From an uncultured Lachnospiraceae bacterium (GTDB lineage: Bacteria; Bacillota; Clostridia; Lachnospirales; Lachnospiraceae), in the NCBI GenBank assembly GCA_904395885.1, contig CAJFOF010000039.1:62001-126000 (forward strand): a stretch of 64,000 nucleotides of DNA, in the 5' to 3' direction. The position numbers and the translations under genes were made by a program. Under the pieces are notes generated by a model. It did not search any database. It worked only from the letters and a program-made list of their open reading frames with translations, and was not told the DNA's origin. Positions 7,770 to 16,858 of this stretch are shown in pieces (positions within the stretch are counted from its first letter, which is position 1; every line of letters starts with the position of its first letter).

Positions 7770-10412
7770 GTGCAGAAGTATGGTGTAAATGAACTGAGGA
7801 GAATGTTTCTGGAGTTTTTTGAAAGCAAAGGCCATCTGGCGATGAAAAGTTTCTCCCTGGTTCCGCATAATGATAACAGTTTGCTGCTGATCAATTCCGG
7901 TATGGCGCCTTTAAAGCCTTACTTTACCGGTCAGGAGATTCCGCCAAGAAAAAGGGTGTGTACCTGCCAGAAGTGTATCCGTACCGGAGATATTGAGAAT
8001 ATTGGAAAAACTGCCCGCCATGGCACATTTTTTGAGATGTTGGGCAACTTTTCTTTTGGCGATTATTTTAAGCATGAAGCCATCGCGTGGTCCTGGGAGT
8101 TTTTAACTGAGGTAGTGGGTCTTTCACCGGACCGGCTGTACCCATCTGTGTACCTGGACGACGATGAGGCATTTGATATTTGGAATAAGGAGATTGGCAT
8201 CCCGGCGGAGCGGATCTTCCGCTTTAGCAAGGAAGACAATTTCTGGGAGCATGGATCCGGTCCCTGCGGCCCCTGTTCGGAGATTTATTACGACAGAGGA
8301 GAAAAATACGGCTGCGGCAAGCCGGATTGTACGGTGGGCTGCGACTGTGATCGCTATATTGAAGTGTGGAACAACGTGTTCAGCCAGTTCGACAATGACG
8401 GCCACGGCCATTACAGCGAACTGAAACAGAAGAATATTGATACCGGCATGGGTCTGGAACGTCTGGCAGTGGTCGTGCAGGATGTGGATTCCCTGTTTAC
8501 GGTGGATACCAATAAGGCTCTTCTGGATCGCGTCTGTGAACTGGCTCACGCAGAATATCAGAAGGATCACGAGACAGATGTGTCTCTGAGAATTGTTACA
8601 GACCACATCAAATCCTGTACATTTATGATTTCTGACGGCATTATGCCTTCCAATGAGGGTCGCGGCTATGTACTTCGCCGTCTTCTGCGCCGGGCTGCCC
8701 GCCACGGAAGAAAACTGGGAATTGAGGGAGAATTCCTGGCAAATTTAAGCGATACCGTTATTGCCCTCTCCAAGGACGGTTACCCTGAGTTGGAAGAGAA
8801 GAAGGCCATGATCTTTAAGGTCCTCTCTGAGGAGGAAGATAAATTTAACAAGACCATCGATCAGGGATTGTCAATCCTGTCAGACATGGAAGAGAAAATG
8901 GCTGCAGCAGGGGAAAAGACTCTCTCCGGAGCGGATGCCTTCAAACTCTATGACACCTATGGTTTCCCTGTAGATCTGACGAAAGAGATCCTGGAGGAAA
9001 AGGGACTGGATGTAGATGAAGATGGATTTGCGGCTGCCATGAAGGAGCAGAAAGAGAAGGCCAGAAAAGCCAGAAAAGCTACGAACTACATGGGTGCTGA
9101 CGTTACGGTTTATCAGTCCATTGATCCGGCGATTACCACGACATTCGTTGGGTACGATCGCCTGGTTCACGATTCCAGAATTACAGTCCTGACTACGGAG
9201 GATGAGATCGTGGAGGCGCTCACCGACGGACAAAAGGGAACGATCTTGGTGGAGGAAACGCCATTCTACGGAACCATGGGCGGCCAGCAGGGAGATACGG
9301 GCCTGATTGTCAGCGGAAACGGTGAGTTCCGCGTGGAAGATACGATCCACCTTCAGGGCGGCAAGGTTGGCCATGTAGGCGTGATGGTGAAAGGAATGCT
9401 TCAGAATGGTGAGACTGTGACGCTGAAGGTCTGCGAATCTGCACGCCGGGCTACAGAGAAAAACCACAGCGCTACCCATCTGCTCCACAAGGCGCTCCGC
9501 ACGGTGCTTGGAACTCACGTTGAGCAGGCTGGTTCTTACGTAGGCCCGGAGAGACTGCGTTTTGACTTTACCCATTTTTCTGCCATGACTGCCGAGGAGA
9601 TTAAAAAAGTAGAAGACATGGTAAATGAAGAAATTCGGGCTTCTCTGCCGGTGGTTACCCAGGAGATGAGCCTGGATGATGCAAAGAAGACAGGGGCTAT
9701 GGCATTGTTCGGCGAGAAGTACGGCGAAGTGGTTCGCGTGGTAAAGATGGGAGATTTTTCCACTGAGCTGTGCGGAGGTACCCATGTGGCGAATACCAGT
9801 TCCATCCAGGCATTTAAGATTCTTTCGGAAGCCGGGATTGCAGCGGGGGTTCGCAGAATCGAGGCGCTTACTTCCGATGGTCTGATGAAATATTATCAGG
9901 AGACAGAGGAAGAGCTTCACCAGGCGGCAAGAATCGCAAAGACGACGCCGGCAGGTCTTACCGGCAAGATTGAAAGCCTTCTGGAGGAAATCAAGGCTCT
10001 CCACGCTGAAAATGAGAAATTAAAGAGCAAGCTGGCAAACGAAGCAGTAGGCGATGTTATGGATCAGGTTCAGGAGATAAAGGGCGTTAAATTCCTTGGC
10101 ATCAAGGTGGCTGACGTGGATATGAACGGCCTGAGAAATCTGGGCGATCAGATGAAAGAAAAACTGGGCGATGGCGTGATCGTGATCGCATCGGTGGCAG
10201 ACGGAAAGGTCAATTTGATGGCAACGGCGACAGACAGCGCGGTGAAGGCAGGCGCTCATGCCGGAAATCTGATCAAGGCGATCGCAGGGCTGGTCGGCGG
10301 CGGCGGTGGCGGCCGTCCCTCTATGGCTCAGGCGGGAGGAAAGAACCCGGCCGGAGTGGAGGCGGCACTGGCGGAAGCTGCAAAAGTTGTCGCAGAACAG
10401 ATAAAATCATAA
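7770..10412 (+). CDS. alaS: Alanyl-tRNA synthetase
   Basis: An 880-residue class II synthetase that charges tRNA-Ala in the cytoplasm. The N-terminal catalytic core carries class II motif 2/3 sequences (RHGTFFEMLGNFSFGDYF; GMGLERLAVVVQ). The tRNA-recognition part follows, then the editing domain with HSATH near residue 567 and CGGTH near 667, which bind zinc and clear mischarged Ser and Gly. A C-Ala domain ends the protein with a glycine run (VGGGGGGRPSMAQAGG). Length is standard. Translation starts at GTG with GGAGG 9 bases upstream. rpsU follows 111 bases later from its own promoter. Confidence 0.97.
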   Translation: MQKYGVNELRRMFLEFFESKGHLAMKSFSLVPHNDNSLLLINSGMAPLKPYFTGQEIPPRKRVCTCQKCIRTGDIENIGKTARHGTFFEMLGNFSFGDYFKHEAIAWSWEFLTEVVGLSPDRLYPSVYLDDDEAFDIWNKEIGIPAERIFRFSKEDNFWEHGSGPCGPCSEIYYDRGEKYGCGKPDCTVGCDCDRYIEVWNNVFSQFDNDGHGHYSELKQKNIDTGMGLERLAVVVQDVDSLFTVDTNKALLDRVCELAHAEYQKDHETDVSLRIVTDHIKSCTFMISDGIMPSNEGRGYVLRRLLRRAARHGRKLGIEGEFLANLSDTVIALSKDGYPELEEKKAMIFKVLSEEEDKFNKTIDQGLSILSDMEEKMAAAGEKTLSGADAFKLYDTYGFPVDLTKEILEEKGLDVDEDGFAAAMKEQKEKARKARKATNYMGADVTVYQSIDPAITTTFVGYDRLVHDSRITVLTTEDEIVEALTDGQKGTILVEETPFYGTMGGQQGDTGLIVSGNGEFRVEDTIHLQGGKVGHVGVMVKGMLQNGETVTLKVCESARRATEKNHSATHLLHKALRTVLGTHVEQAGSYVGPERLRFDFTHFSAMTAEEIKKVEDMVNEEIRASLPVVTQEMSLDDAKKTGAMALFGEKYGEVVRVVKMGDFSTELCGGTHVANTSSIQAFKILSEAGIAAGVRRIEALTSDGLMKYYQETEEELHQAARIAKTTPAGLTGKIESLLEEIKALHAENEKLKSKLANEAVGDVMDQVQEIKGVKFLGIKVADVDMNGLRNLGDQMKEKLGDGVIVIASVADGKVNLMATATDSAVKAGAHAGNLIKAIAGLVGGGGGGRPSMAQAGGKNPAGVEAALAEAAKVVAEQIKS

Positions 10413-10419
10413 AATCTTC

Positions 10420-10447
10420 TTGACGTATGGTAAATTTATGATATAAT
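10420..10447 (+). promoter_or_regulatory. Strong sigma-A promoter for rpsU
   Basis: TTGACG at 10420-10425 and a perfect TATAAT at 10442-10447 are separated by 16 bases. The start point near 10454 leaves a leader of about 70 bases containing the GGAGGGAGG ribosome site. Confidence 0.8.
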
Positions 10448-10523
10448 CAAGGAAGTGCGATAAATACCCATACAGTTGTATTGTGCACAATTACACAACT
10501 GGAGGGAGGTTAGGTGTGAGGCT

Positions 10524-10700
10524 ATGTCAAACGTAATTGTTAAAGATAACGAGAGCTTAGACAGCGCTTTACGCAGATTCAAAAGAAACTGCGCGAAGGC
10601 TGGCATTCAGCAGGAAATTCGTAAAAGAGAGCATTACGAGAAACCAAGCGTAAGACGTAAGAAAAAGTCTGAAGCTGCTAGAAAGCGTAAGTATAACTAA
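10524..10700 (+). CDS. rpsU: 30S ribosomal protein S21
   Basis: A 58-residue, very basic protein with the S21 signature: [31 protein letters not shown], and the lysine/arginine-rich end [14 protein letters not shown]. It joins the small ribosomal subunit near the anti-Shine-Dalgarno end of 16S rRNA. A longer frame opens at 10476, but homology begins at the ATG at 10524. GGAGGGAGG lies 14 bases upstream and GAGG only 3 bases upstream, so start spacing is unusual. It has its own strong promoter and a terminator, so it is a single-gene unit. Confidence 0.95.
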   Translation: MSNVIVKDNESLDSALRRFKRNCAKAGIQQEIRKREHYEKPSVRRKKKSEAARKRKYN

Positions 10701-10715
10701 GCTAAATCAGAGATT

Positions 10716-10762
10716 AAGCCGTTATAGTGTGGCGTATATCAGCCATACTGTAGCGGCTTTTT
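10716..10762 (+). terminator. Rho-independent terminator after rpsU
   Basis: A long imperfect stem (10716-10733 with 10742-10759, AAGCCG pairing with CGGCTT at the base) with an 8-base loop is followed by TTTTT. Confidence 0.85.
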
Positions 10763-10798
10763 ACTATGAAATCTTTATCATGGGTCAGAAGCTCTTTG

Positions 10799-10806
10799 CA
10801 TATAAT
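10799..10806 (+). promoter_or_regulatory. SigE-like -10 element before yqfC
   Basis: CATATAAT at 10799-10806 fits the mother-cell sigma-E -10 consensus (CATAnnnT) and lies 30 bases before the yqfC start. No convincing -35 of either sigma-A or sigma-E type sits at the right distance, so this is tentative. Sigma-E control is known for yqfCD in Bacillus subtilis. Confidence 0.35.
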
Positions 10807-10835
10807 GAAAAGAAACCAGGGCGGGAAGTGGACGG

Positions 10836-11102
10836 ATGCTTAAATCTTCAAAAGAGCTGCTGGTGACATCCTTAAAATTTCCCGGCGACGTTCTTCTGGG
10901 TGAGATGCTTCTTTCGTTTTCGGGGCGAGGCAGCCTTCTGGTAGAGAATTACCGGACAATCGTTTTGTACAGCGATACTCTGATCAAGCTTCAGGGGAAA
11001 ACTTACTGCCTTCTGGTTCACGGCAGCAGACTTTCAATCGAGTACTATACTCAGGAAGAGATGAAGATCACTGGACAGATCCAGTCTGTGGAATTTAAAT
11101 GA
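10836..11102 (+). CDS. yqfC: YabP/YqfC family sporulation protein
   Basis: An 88-residue protein of the YabP/YqfC family: a small beta-rich protein with the pattern FPGDVLLGEMLLSFSGRGSLLVENY, IVLYSDTLIKLQ and LSIEYYTQEEMKITGQI. In B. subtilis yqfC is expressed in the mother cell and lies directly before yqfD, the same order seen here 25 bases apart. Its biochemical role is not known. A GGCGGGAAG site precedes the ATG. A sigma-E-like element lies upstream. Confidence 0.88.
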   Translation: MLKSSKELLVTSLKFPGDVLLGEMLLSFSGRGSLLVENYRTIVLYSDTLIKLQGKTYCLLVHGSRLSIEYYTQEEMKITGQIQSVEFK

Positions 11103-11127
11103 ATGTTGCTGTAAAGAGAGGGATAGA

Positions 11128-12327
11128 ATGGTTCGTGGGCTGATGCATTCTCTGCAGGGGACTGTGCAGTTGGAAATGAAAGGATTTTCACCGGAGCGCT
11201 TCCTGAATCTCTGCAGCCTGAACGGAATCGAGATATGGGATCTGGTTTATGAAGATGGAAGGTGCCGCTTATCCATGAGGTTGCCGGATTTTTGGAAAAT
11301 ACGGGCTTTTGCGAGAAAGTCCGGTGTTAGGGTGAAGGTGACAAAGCGGTCAGGGCTTCCTTTTTTTGTGGAAAAAAACAGAAAAAGAAAATGGTATTTG
11401 CTCGGTGCGGTGTCATTTTTTGTCCTGCTTTACGGATTGTCCCTCTTTATCTGGGATATTTCTTTTATCGGGAATTACCATTATACGGACGATACTCTGG
11501 AAACCTTTTTGGAAGACAGGGGAATCGCCTGCGGCGTGGGAAAGGGCAGCGTAGACTGCGAAGAGCTGGAGGCGGCGCTGCGGTCGGGTTTTCCGGAAAT
11601 TACCTGGGTGTCTGCAAGAGTGTCCGGCACCAGGCTGTATATCCAGGTAAAAGAAAATGAGGTTCTGTCGGAAATCAGAGAACGGGAGTCGGCACCTTGT
11701 AATATTGTGGCAGATTTTTCCGGGACGATTACGGAAATGATTGTCCGGTCCGGGGTACCGATGGTTTCCGTGGGGGATACGGTAGAGGAAGGACAGCTTT
11801 TGGTCAGCGGCGTTGTCCCGGTGACAAATGATAATGAAGAGGTGGTGAAGACCAATCTGGTTCGGGCTGATGCAGACATTACGGCCAGGAGCAGCGGTTC
11901 CTACCGCCAGTCGTTTCCCCTTCTCCATTTTGTGACAGTGGACACGGGGAAGCTGCGGATGGGAATGTATTTCCGAATTGGCCCATTTACTGCCCGCTTT
12001 CTTTTGCCCCCAAAAGCGGAAAGTAGCTGGAGAACATCTTCCCAGGAATATCAGGTCTGCCTGTTTTCTGATTTTTGCCTTCCTGTATGGTGGGGAATCA
12101 TCCGCTCTTCCCAGTGTGTTTCCTATGAGAGATATTATACGGAGAAGGAGCTGAAAGAAAAGGGAGAGGCAATTCATCAGACATATCTGAAAAATTTATC
12201 TGAAAAAGGGGTACACATTATTGAAAATAATGTTAAAATATTAGAAGATGCGTCTCTGTGCCATGTGGAAGGGAGCTTTGTGGGTGAAGGCCCTGTTGGC
12301 AGAGCAGAGGCCATTGCTGGTGAGTAA
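11128..12327 (+). CDS. yqfD: Sporulation protein YqfD
   Basis: A 399-residue membrane protein of the YqfD family. A cytoplasmic N-terminal part of about 85 residues is followed by one clear membrane span (WYLLGAVSFFVLLYGLSLF) near residues 90-110. Behind it is a large extracytoplasmic part starting WDISFIGN, with a POTRA-like fold suggested by the alternating pattern and the conserved ITWVSARVSGTRLYIQVKE. A second region (ADFSGTITEMIVRSGVPMVS) resembles a biotinyl/lipoyl-like barrel found in this family. It is needed for efficient spore formation in B. subtilis, with no known biochemistry. It follows yqfC and precedes phoH by 19 bases, the classical yqfC-yqfD-phoH-ybeY order. Confidence 0.9.
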   Translation: MVRGLMHSLQGTVQLEMKGFSPERFLNLCSLNGIEIWDLVYEDGRCRLSMRLPDFWKIRAFARKSGVRVKVTKRSGLPFFVEKNRKRKWYLLGAVSFFVLLYGLSLFIWDISFIGNYHYTDDTLETFLEDRGIACGVGKGSVDCEELEAALRSGFPEITWVSARVSGTRLYIQVKENEVLSEIRERESAPCNIVADFSGTITEMIVRSGVPMVSVGDTVEEGQLLVSGVVPVTNDNEEVVKTNLVRADADITARSSGSYRQSFPLLHFVTVDTGKLRMGMYFRIGPFTARFLLPPKAESSWRTSSQEYQVCLFSDFCLPVWWGIIRSSQCVSYERYYTEKELKEKGEAIHQTYLKNLSEKGVHIIENNVKILEDASLCHVEGSFVGEGPVGRAEAIAGE

Positions 12328-12346
12328 AGGAGTTTGATAGACAGAC

Positions 12347-13360
12347 ATGAGTATTATGGATACAATGATTGACATCCCTGCTGAGCACGAGAAAAATGTG
12401 TGCGGCCAGTTTGACGCTTATCTTAAGAAGATCGAAAAGACGCTCCATGTGACTATGGTTGCACGGGACGGCGCAATTAAGCTGATTGGACCGGAAGAAA
12501 AAATCCTTCAGGCGAAGGCGGTGTTCAACGACCTGATTGAACTCTCCAAACGGGGGAACAGCATTACAGAGCAAAACGTGGATTACGCCTTGGCTCTGTC
12601 GTTTTCGGAGAACAGCCATAAAATTCTGGAAATTGATCAGGACATTATTTGCAGGACCATAGCCGGACGGCCGGTTAAGCCTAAGACGGTGGGGCAGAAA
12701 GACTATGTAGATCAGATCCGAAAGAAGATGATTGTATTTGGAATTGGCCCTGCTGGAACCGGAAAGACGTATCTGGCGATGGCGATGGCGATTCAGGCGT
12801 TTAAAAACGGAGAGGTCAACCGGATTATTCTGACCCGCCCGGCCATTGAAGCAGGGGAGAAGCTGGGCTTTCTGCCGGGAGATCTTCAGAGCAAGATCGA
12901 TCCCTATCTGAGACCTCTCTACGATGCTCTGTACCAGATCATGGGGGCAGACAGTTATCTGCACAATGCGGAGAAGGGACTGATCGAGGTGGCGCCTTTA
13001 GCCTACATGAGAGGGCGTACGTTGGATAACGCCTACATTATTTTGGACGAGGCTCAGAATACGACCCCGGCTCAGATGAAAATGTTTCTGACCAGGATCG
13101 GTTTTGGCTCCAAGGTGATTGTTACCGGGGATCAGACCCAGAAGGATCTTCCGGTAGGGACGGTTTCCGGCCTGGATATGGCCATCCGGATCTTAAAAAA
13201 GATCGATGAGATTGGCTTTTGCTATCTTACGAACAGCGACGTAGTTCGCCATCCACTGGTTCAGAAAATTGTTCAGGCCTACGATGACTACGAGGCGAAA
13301 AACCCAGTGAAAGAAAAAAACATAAGAGGAAAGGGATACCGGGGGAGGAGCAGCCAATGA
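12347..13360 (+). CDS. phoH: PhoH family ATPase
   Basis: A 337-residue cytoplasmic P-loop ATPase. Walker A is GPAGTGKT near residues 134-141 and Walker B is IILDEAQNTTPAQM near residue 230, with sensor-like VIVTGDQTQKDLP after it. The first 100 residues form the usual small N-terminal extension. PhoH-family proteins are predicted RNA-associated helicase-like ATPases, often linked to YbeY and RNA maturation; phosphate control as in E. coli is not implied. It overlaps ybeY by 4 bases, indicating translational coupling. Confidence 0.93.
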   Translation: MSIMDTMIDIPAEHEKNVCGQFDAYLKKIEKTLHVTMVARDGAIKLIGPEEKILQAKAVFNDLIELSKRGNSITEQNVDYALALSFSENSHKILEIDQDIICRTIAGRPVKPKTVGQKDYVDQIRKKMIVFGIGPAGTGKTYLAMAMAIQAFKNGEVNRIILTRPAIEAGEKLGFLPGDLQSKIDPYLRPLYDALYQIMGADSYLHNAEKGLIEVAPLAYMRGRTLDNAYIILDEAQNTTPAQMKMFLTRIGFGSKVIVTGDQTQKDLPVGTVSGLDMAIRILKKIDEIGFCYLTNSDVVRHPLVQKIVQAYDDYEAKNPVKEKNIRGKGYRGRSSQ

Positions 13361-13854
13361 CGGTAAACATTGAATACGAAGCCGGAAAAAAATTGGAAAT
13401 CGACTATGACTCCATTATCCGGCAGGTGGTGGAAGAGGCGCTGGATTATGAAGAATGCCCTTACGAGGCAGAGGTCAGTGTTCTGCTGACAGGAAACGAG
13501 GAGATCCGGGAACTGAACCGCGAATACAGGGAGATGGATCGTCCTACGGATGTCCTCTCATTTCCCATGTTAGAGTTCAGGAGGCCTTCTGATTTTTCCA
13601 GAGTGGAGGAGGAGTTCTGTGACAGCTTTAATCCGGAGACAGGGGAATTGCTTTTGGGAGATATTATCCTGTCAGTGGATAAGATTGAAGAGCAGGCGGC
13701 TGCTTATGGGCATTCCAAGGAGCGGGAGCTGGCTTTTCTGGTAGCGCACAGCATGCTTCACCTGTGCGGATACGACCACATGGAAGATGATGAGAGAATG
13801 GTGATGGAGAAGAAGCAGGAGGAGATCCTGCAGAGAAGGGGGTACGTAAGATAA
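13357..13854 (+). CDS. ybeY: Endoribonuclease YbeY (rRNA maturation factor)
   Basis: A 165-residue metal-dependent endoribonuclease involved in 16S rRNA 3'-end maturation and ribosome quality control. The zinc motif HSMLHLCGYDH near residues 131-141 is complete (H-x3-H-x5-H), and the upstream YREMDRPTDVLSFP motif is characteristic. Length is normal. It begins inside the end of phoH (ATGA overlap) and ends one base before the following lipoprotein gene. Confidence 0.95.
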   Translation: MTVNIEYEAGKKLEIDYDSIIRQVVEEALDYEECPYEAEVSVLLTGNEEIRELNREYREMDRPTDVLSFPMLEFRRPSDFSRVEEEFCDSFNPETGELLLGDIILSVDKIEEQAAAYGHSKERELAFLVAHSMLHLCGYDHMEDDERMVMEKKQEEILQRRGYVR

Positions 13855-13855
13855 G

Positions 13856-15034
13856 GTGAAAGGCTTATGGGGGAAAAAACGGAAATGGGGATGGGTTCTG
13901 ACAGCCACAGTGTTTATTTTGGCGCTTTCTGGCTGCGGAAACGGGGAAGTGGATGCTTATGCCACCCTTCCCACGGCAGAGGAAAATCAAAGGGAATCGG
14001 AGATTGCTGAGACTGCTGAGACTGCCAGGCCGGTGATTGAGATCAATCAGGAAGAAGAGAGCCAGGAAGGAGAGCCAGATTACTACAGACCTGAGGAGAG
14101 AGTGGAACAGGACGGTAAGATCAGAAGCTACCTGACCGGAGAACTGGTGGATGCGGAGATTGGAAACCGCCGTCCTCTGGCTGTGATGATGAGCAATGAC
14201 AAGCAGGCACTGCCGCAGTTTGGAATTAATCGGGCAGGGGTAGTCTATGAGGCGCCGGTGGAAGGAACTATGAACCGGTATATGGCGCTGATTGAAGACT
14301 TTGATGATCTGGAGAGGATCGGATCCGTCCGTTCTGCCAGAACGTATTATATTTATTTTGCCAGAGAATTTGAGGCAATTTTTGCCCATTACGGGCAGAG
14401 TACCTTTGCACGGCCGTATTTGGAAAATGTTGCGGGGATCAACGGAATTGAGGGGGCGGGAGGTTCGGCCTTTTACCGGAGCAGCGACCGGAAGGCTCCT
14501 CATAATGCCTATACCAGCGGAGACGGCGTGAAGAAGGCTGCGGAAAGTCTGGGCTACACCTGGGAGTATCCGGAGGACTACCAGGGCCATTACCGTTTTG
14601 CCAAAGGGCCGGTTACTCTGGAGGAGAGGCCCGGCGTCATGGACGCGGTAACGGTAGATCCCGGATATAAGCTGAATGAGGCGCGCTTTGTGTACAACGA
14701 GGCAGATGGGCTGTACCACAGATATCAGTATGGCGACGTCCATATGGGGGACGAAGGGCCGATCACTGCAAAAAATATTCTGGTTCAGTGGTGTGCCTGG
14801 GGCCACTATGCCACGACGGAATATCTGAACATTGATGTTCACACCGGTTCCGGAGGATATTACATAACCAACGGGAAAGCGATTCCGATAACCTGGGAGA
14901 AAGACGGGGAATTTGGAGTCACTCATTATTACGATGCGAACCACGAGGAAATCACCCTGAATCCAGGAAAGACATGGGTGTGCATTATTGCGACAAAGGA
15001 CGCAGGACAGGCCGTCAAGATAGAAGGTTCGTAA
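13856..15034 (+). CDS. DUF3048 lipoprotein (YerB-like)
   Basis: A 392-residue exported lipoprotein. The N-terminus KRKWGWVLTATVFILALSGC is a lipoprotein signal with the lipobox LSGC, followed by a short acidic linker with a small GAGACTGCT-type tandem repeat. The body is a DUF3048 domain (RRPLAVMMSNDKQALPQFGI, GVVYEAPVEGTMNRYMA, GSVRSARTYYIYFA) and its C-terminal companion (ITWEKDGEFGVTHYYD). YerB of B. subtilis is the known relative; its role is unsettled, though the fold has been linked to cell-wall proteins. The start is GTG 13856; the ribosome site is weak. It is the last gene of the yqfC-ybeY run. Confidence 0.85.
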   Translation: MKGLWGKKRKWGWVLTATVFILALSGCGNGEVDAYATLPTAEENQRESEIAETAETARPVIEINQEEESQEGEPDYYRPEERVEQDGKIRSYLTGELVDAEIGNRRPLAVMMSNDKQALPQFGINRAGVVYEAPVEGTMNRYMALIEDFDDLERIGSVRSARTYYIYFAREFEAIFAHYGQSTFARPYLENVAGINGIEGAGGSAFYRSSDRKAPHNAYTSGDGVKKAAESLGYTWEYPEDYQGHYRFAKGPVTLEERPGVMDAVTVDPGYKLNEARFVYNEADGLYHRYQYGDVHMGDEGPITAKNILVQWCAWGHYATTEYLNIDVHTGSGGYYITNGKAIPITWEKDGEFGVTHYYDANHEEITLNPGKTWVCIIATKDAGQAVKIEGS

Positions 15035-15062
15035 AAAACGATTAGAAAGAGATTGAAACAAT

Positions 15063-16766
15063 ATGCAGACAAACAATCCGAGAGGAAAGACAGAGAGAAA
15101 GAACGGATCCTCAAAGGTCCAGAATTTTGTTGTGCAGGGAAGTATTCTGGCAGCAGCGGGAATTATTGTAAGGCTGATAGGAATGGTATACCGAATTCCC
15201 CTGATTGACATTATCGGACAGGAAGGAAACGGATATTATACGTCGGCATACAGCGTGTATTCGATTCTTTTGATCATTTCTTCCTACAGTCTTCCTACAG
15301 CTGTCTCCAAAATGGTGGCGGGCCGTCTGGCTGTTGGTCAATACAGAAACAGCAGTCGGATTTTGAAGGCGGCTTTCCTGTATGCAACCATAGTGGGAGG
15401 GGCAGCAGCTTTTATCCTGTGGTTTGGAGCCGGATTCTTTGCCGAGCTTTTGGGAATGCCTTTTTGTCGGTATGCTCTTCGGACTCTGGCCCCGACGGTT
15501 TGGATCATGGCCTATCTGGGAGTTCTCAGAGGATATTTTCAGGGACACAGCACTATGGTTCCTACGGCTGTTTCCCAAATCCTGGAGCAGATTATCAATG
15601 CTGTAGTCAGCATTGGGGCAGCCACATGGCTGGTACAGAAAGGGCTGGAGGCTAATCTGGTTTATGGAGAGACGGAATATGCCAGCGCTTTTGGCGCCGC
15701 AGGCGGCACGATAGGCACCGGCGTAGGAGCCGGTGTTGCTCTGGCCTTCTTTTTGCTTCTTCTGCTCAGCTACCGTCCGGTTATGCGCCGACAGAACAGA
15801 AGGGACCGGACCAGACGCCTGGATTCTTACGGCCGGATCTTCGGGGTTATGACGCTTACCATACTCCCCATTGTTTTGAGCAGCACCCTGTACAATATCA
15901 GTTCTGTTCTGGACAATTATTTGTTTGCAGAGGGCCTGCGAAACCTAGGGCAGGAAGAACAGATGGCTGAACTGTGGGGCGTATTCGGTGAATACCATCT
16001 GCTGTTTAATATTCCAGTGGCTCTGGCCAATTCCCTGTCCTCGTCCCTGATCCCGTCTCTGGCCAACGCGGTAGCGACAAGGCAGAGAAAACAGGTGATT
16101 CAGAAGACACGGACAGCCATCCGGTTTACAATGATTCTTGCAATACCGGCTGCGGTAGGGCTTACAGTCCTGGCCGGACCGATCTCGGATCTGCTGTTTG
16201 CAAGCCATGATAATGCTCTGCTGATTCAACTGATGCAGGTCGGTTCCGTGGCAGTCGTTTTCTTTTCTCTGTCTACGGTAAGCAATGCGATCCTGCAGGG
16301 AAGCAACCATATGAATATCCCTCTCATGAATTCGGGGATTGCGCTGATTCCGCATATCATTTCTCTTGTTGTGTTTCAGCAGGTGATGGGGCTGGGAATT
16401 TACAGCGTAGTATATGCCAATATCTTGTTTGCACTGATCGTCTGCATTCTCAACAACCTGGCTATCCGCAAGTATTTAAGGTATCGTCAGGAATATAAAA
16501 AGACATTCCTGATCCCGCTGCTGGCTTCTGCAGTTATGGGCGCAGCCGCATGGGGAGTTTGCTACGGCATCCGCGCTGTGATGCCTGCGGCATTTGCAGA
16601 CAGCCGAGTGGGGCTGGGAATAGCTGTGGCAGGCTCCGTTATGGTAGCAGTTGCCCTGTATGGCATTATTCTGCTGAAGGCCGGCGGATTTACCAAAGCT
16701 GAAATCAGAGAAATGCCTATGGGAACGAAGCTGCTGAGGGTTGCGGCGAAAATCCATCTGATCTAG
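15063..16766 (+). CDS. MOP-superfamily lipid flippase (SpoVB/MurJ type)
   Basis: A 567-residue protein with about 14 membrane spans and short loops, typical of the polysaccharide/lipid II flippase superfamily. The opening NFVVQGSILAAAGIIVRLIG and MVYRIPLIDIIGQEGNGYY is characteristic of the SpoVB/YtgP branch. YNISSVLDNYLFAEGL in the middle and SNAILQGSNHMNIPLMNSGI later are also typical. These proteins move lipid-linked cell wall precursors or other undecaprenyl-linked glycans outward. Several paralogues exist in most Clostridia, so spoVB itself versus a vegetative MurJ-like role cannot be decided from sequence alone. It starts at ATG after GAAAGAGA, 28 bases after the YerB-like gene. Confidence 0.88.
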   Translation: MQTNNPRGKTERKNGSSKVQNFVVQGSILAAAGIIVRLIGMVYRIPLIDIIGQEGNGYYTSAYSVYSILLIISSYSLPTAVSKMVAGRLAVGQYRNSSRILKAAFLYATIVGGAAAFILWFGAGFFAELLGMPFCRYALRTLAPTVWIMAYLGVLRGYFQGHSTMVPTAVSQILEQIINAVVSIGAATWLVQKGLEANLVYGETEYASAFGAAGGTIGTGVGAGVALAFFLLLLLSYRPVMRRQNRRDRTRRLDSYGRIFGVMTLTILPIVLSSTLYNISSVLDNYLFAEGLRNLGQEEQMAELWGVFGEYHLLFNIPVALANSLSSSLIPSLANAVATRQRKQVIQKTRTAIRFTMILAIPAAVGLTVLAGPISDLLFASHDNALLIQLMQVGSVAVVFFSLSTVSNAILQGSNHMNIPLMNSGIALIPHIISLVVFQQVMGLGIYSVVYANILFALIVCILNNLAIRKYLRYRQEYKKTFLIPLLASAVMGAAAWGVCYGIRAVMPAAFADSRVGLGIAVAGSVMVAVALYGIILLKAGGFTKAEIREMPMGTKLLRVAAKIHLI

Positions 16767-16858
16767 CCGGAAATACAGTTTCGGCGGTGGAGGAATCCTG
16801 TGATAAATGTTTAAAATGGAAAGATAAGCAGATACTAACTTTGGAAAGGAGGATTTCC

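Noticed and set aside
8880-10004. A 374-codon open frame on the - strand
   Set aside because: It lies wholly inside alaS, has no recognisable protein features or ribosome site, and arises from codon bias in the real gene.
13865-15211. A 448-codon open frame on the - strand
   Set aside because: It is antisense to the DUF3048 lipoprotein gene and the start of the flippase gene, with composition unlike a protein and no ribosome site.
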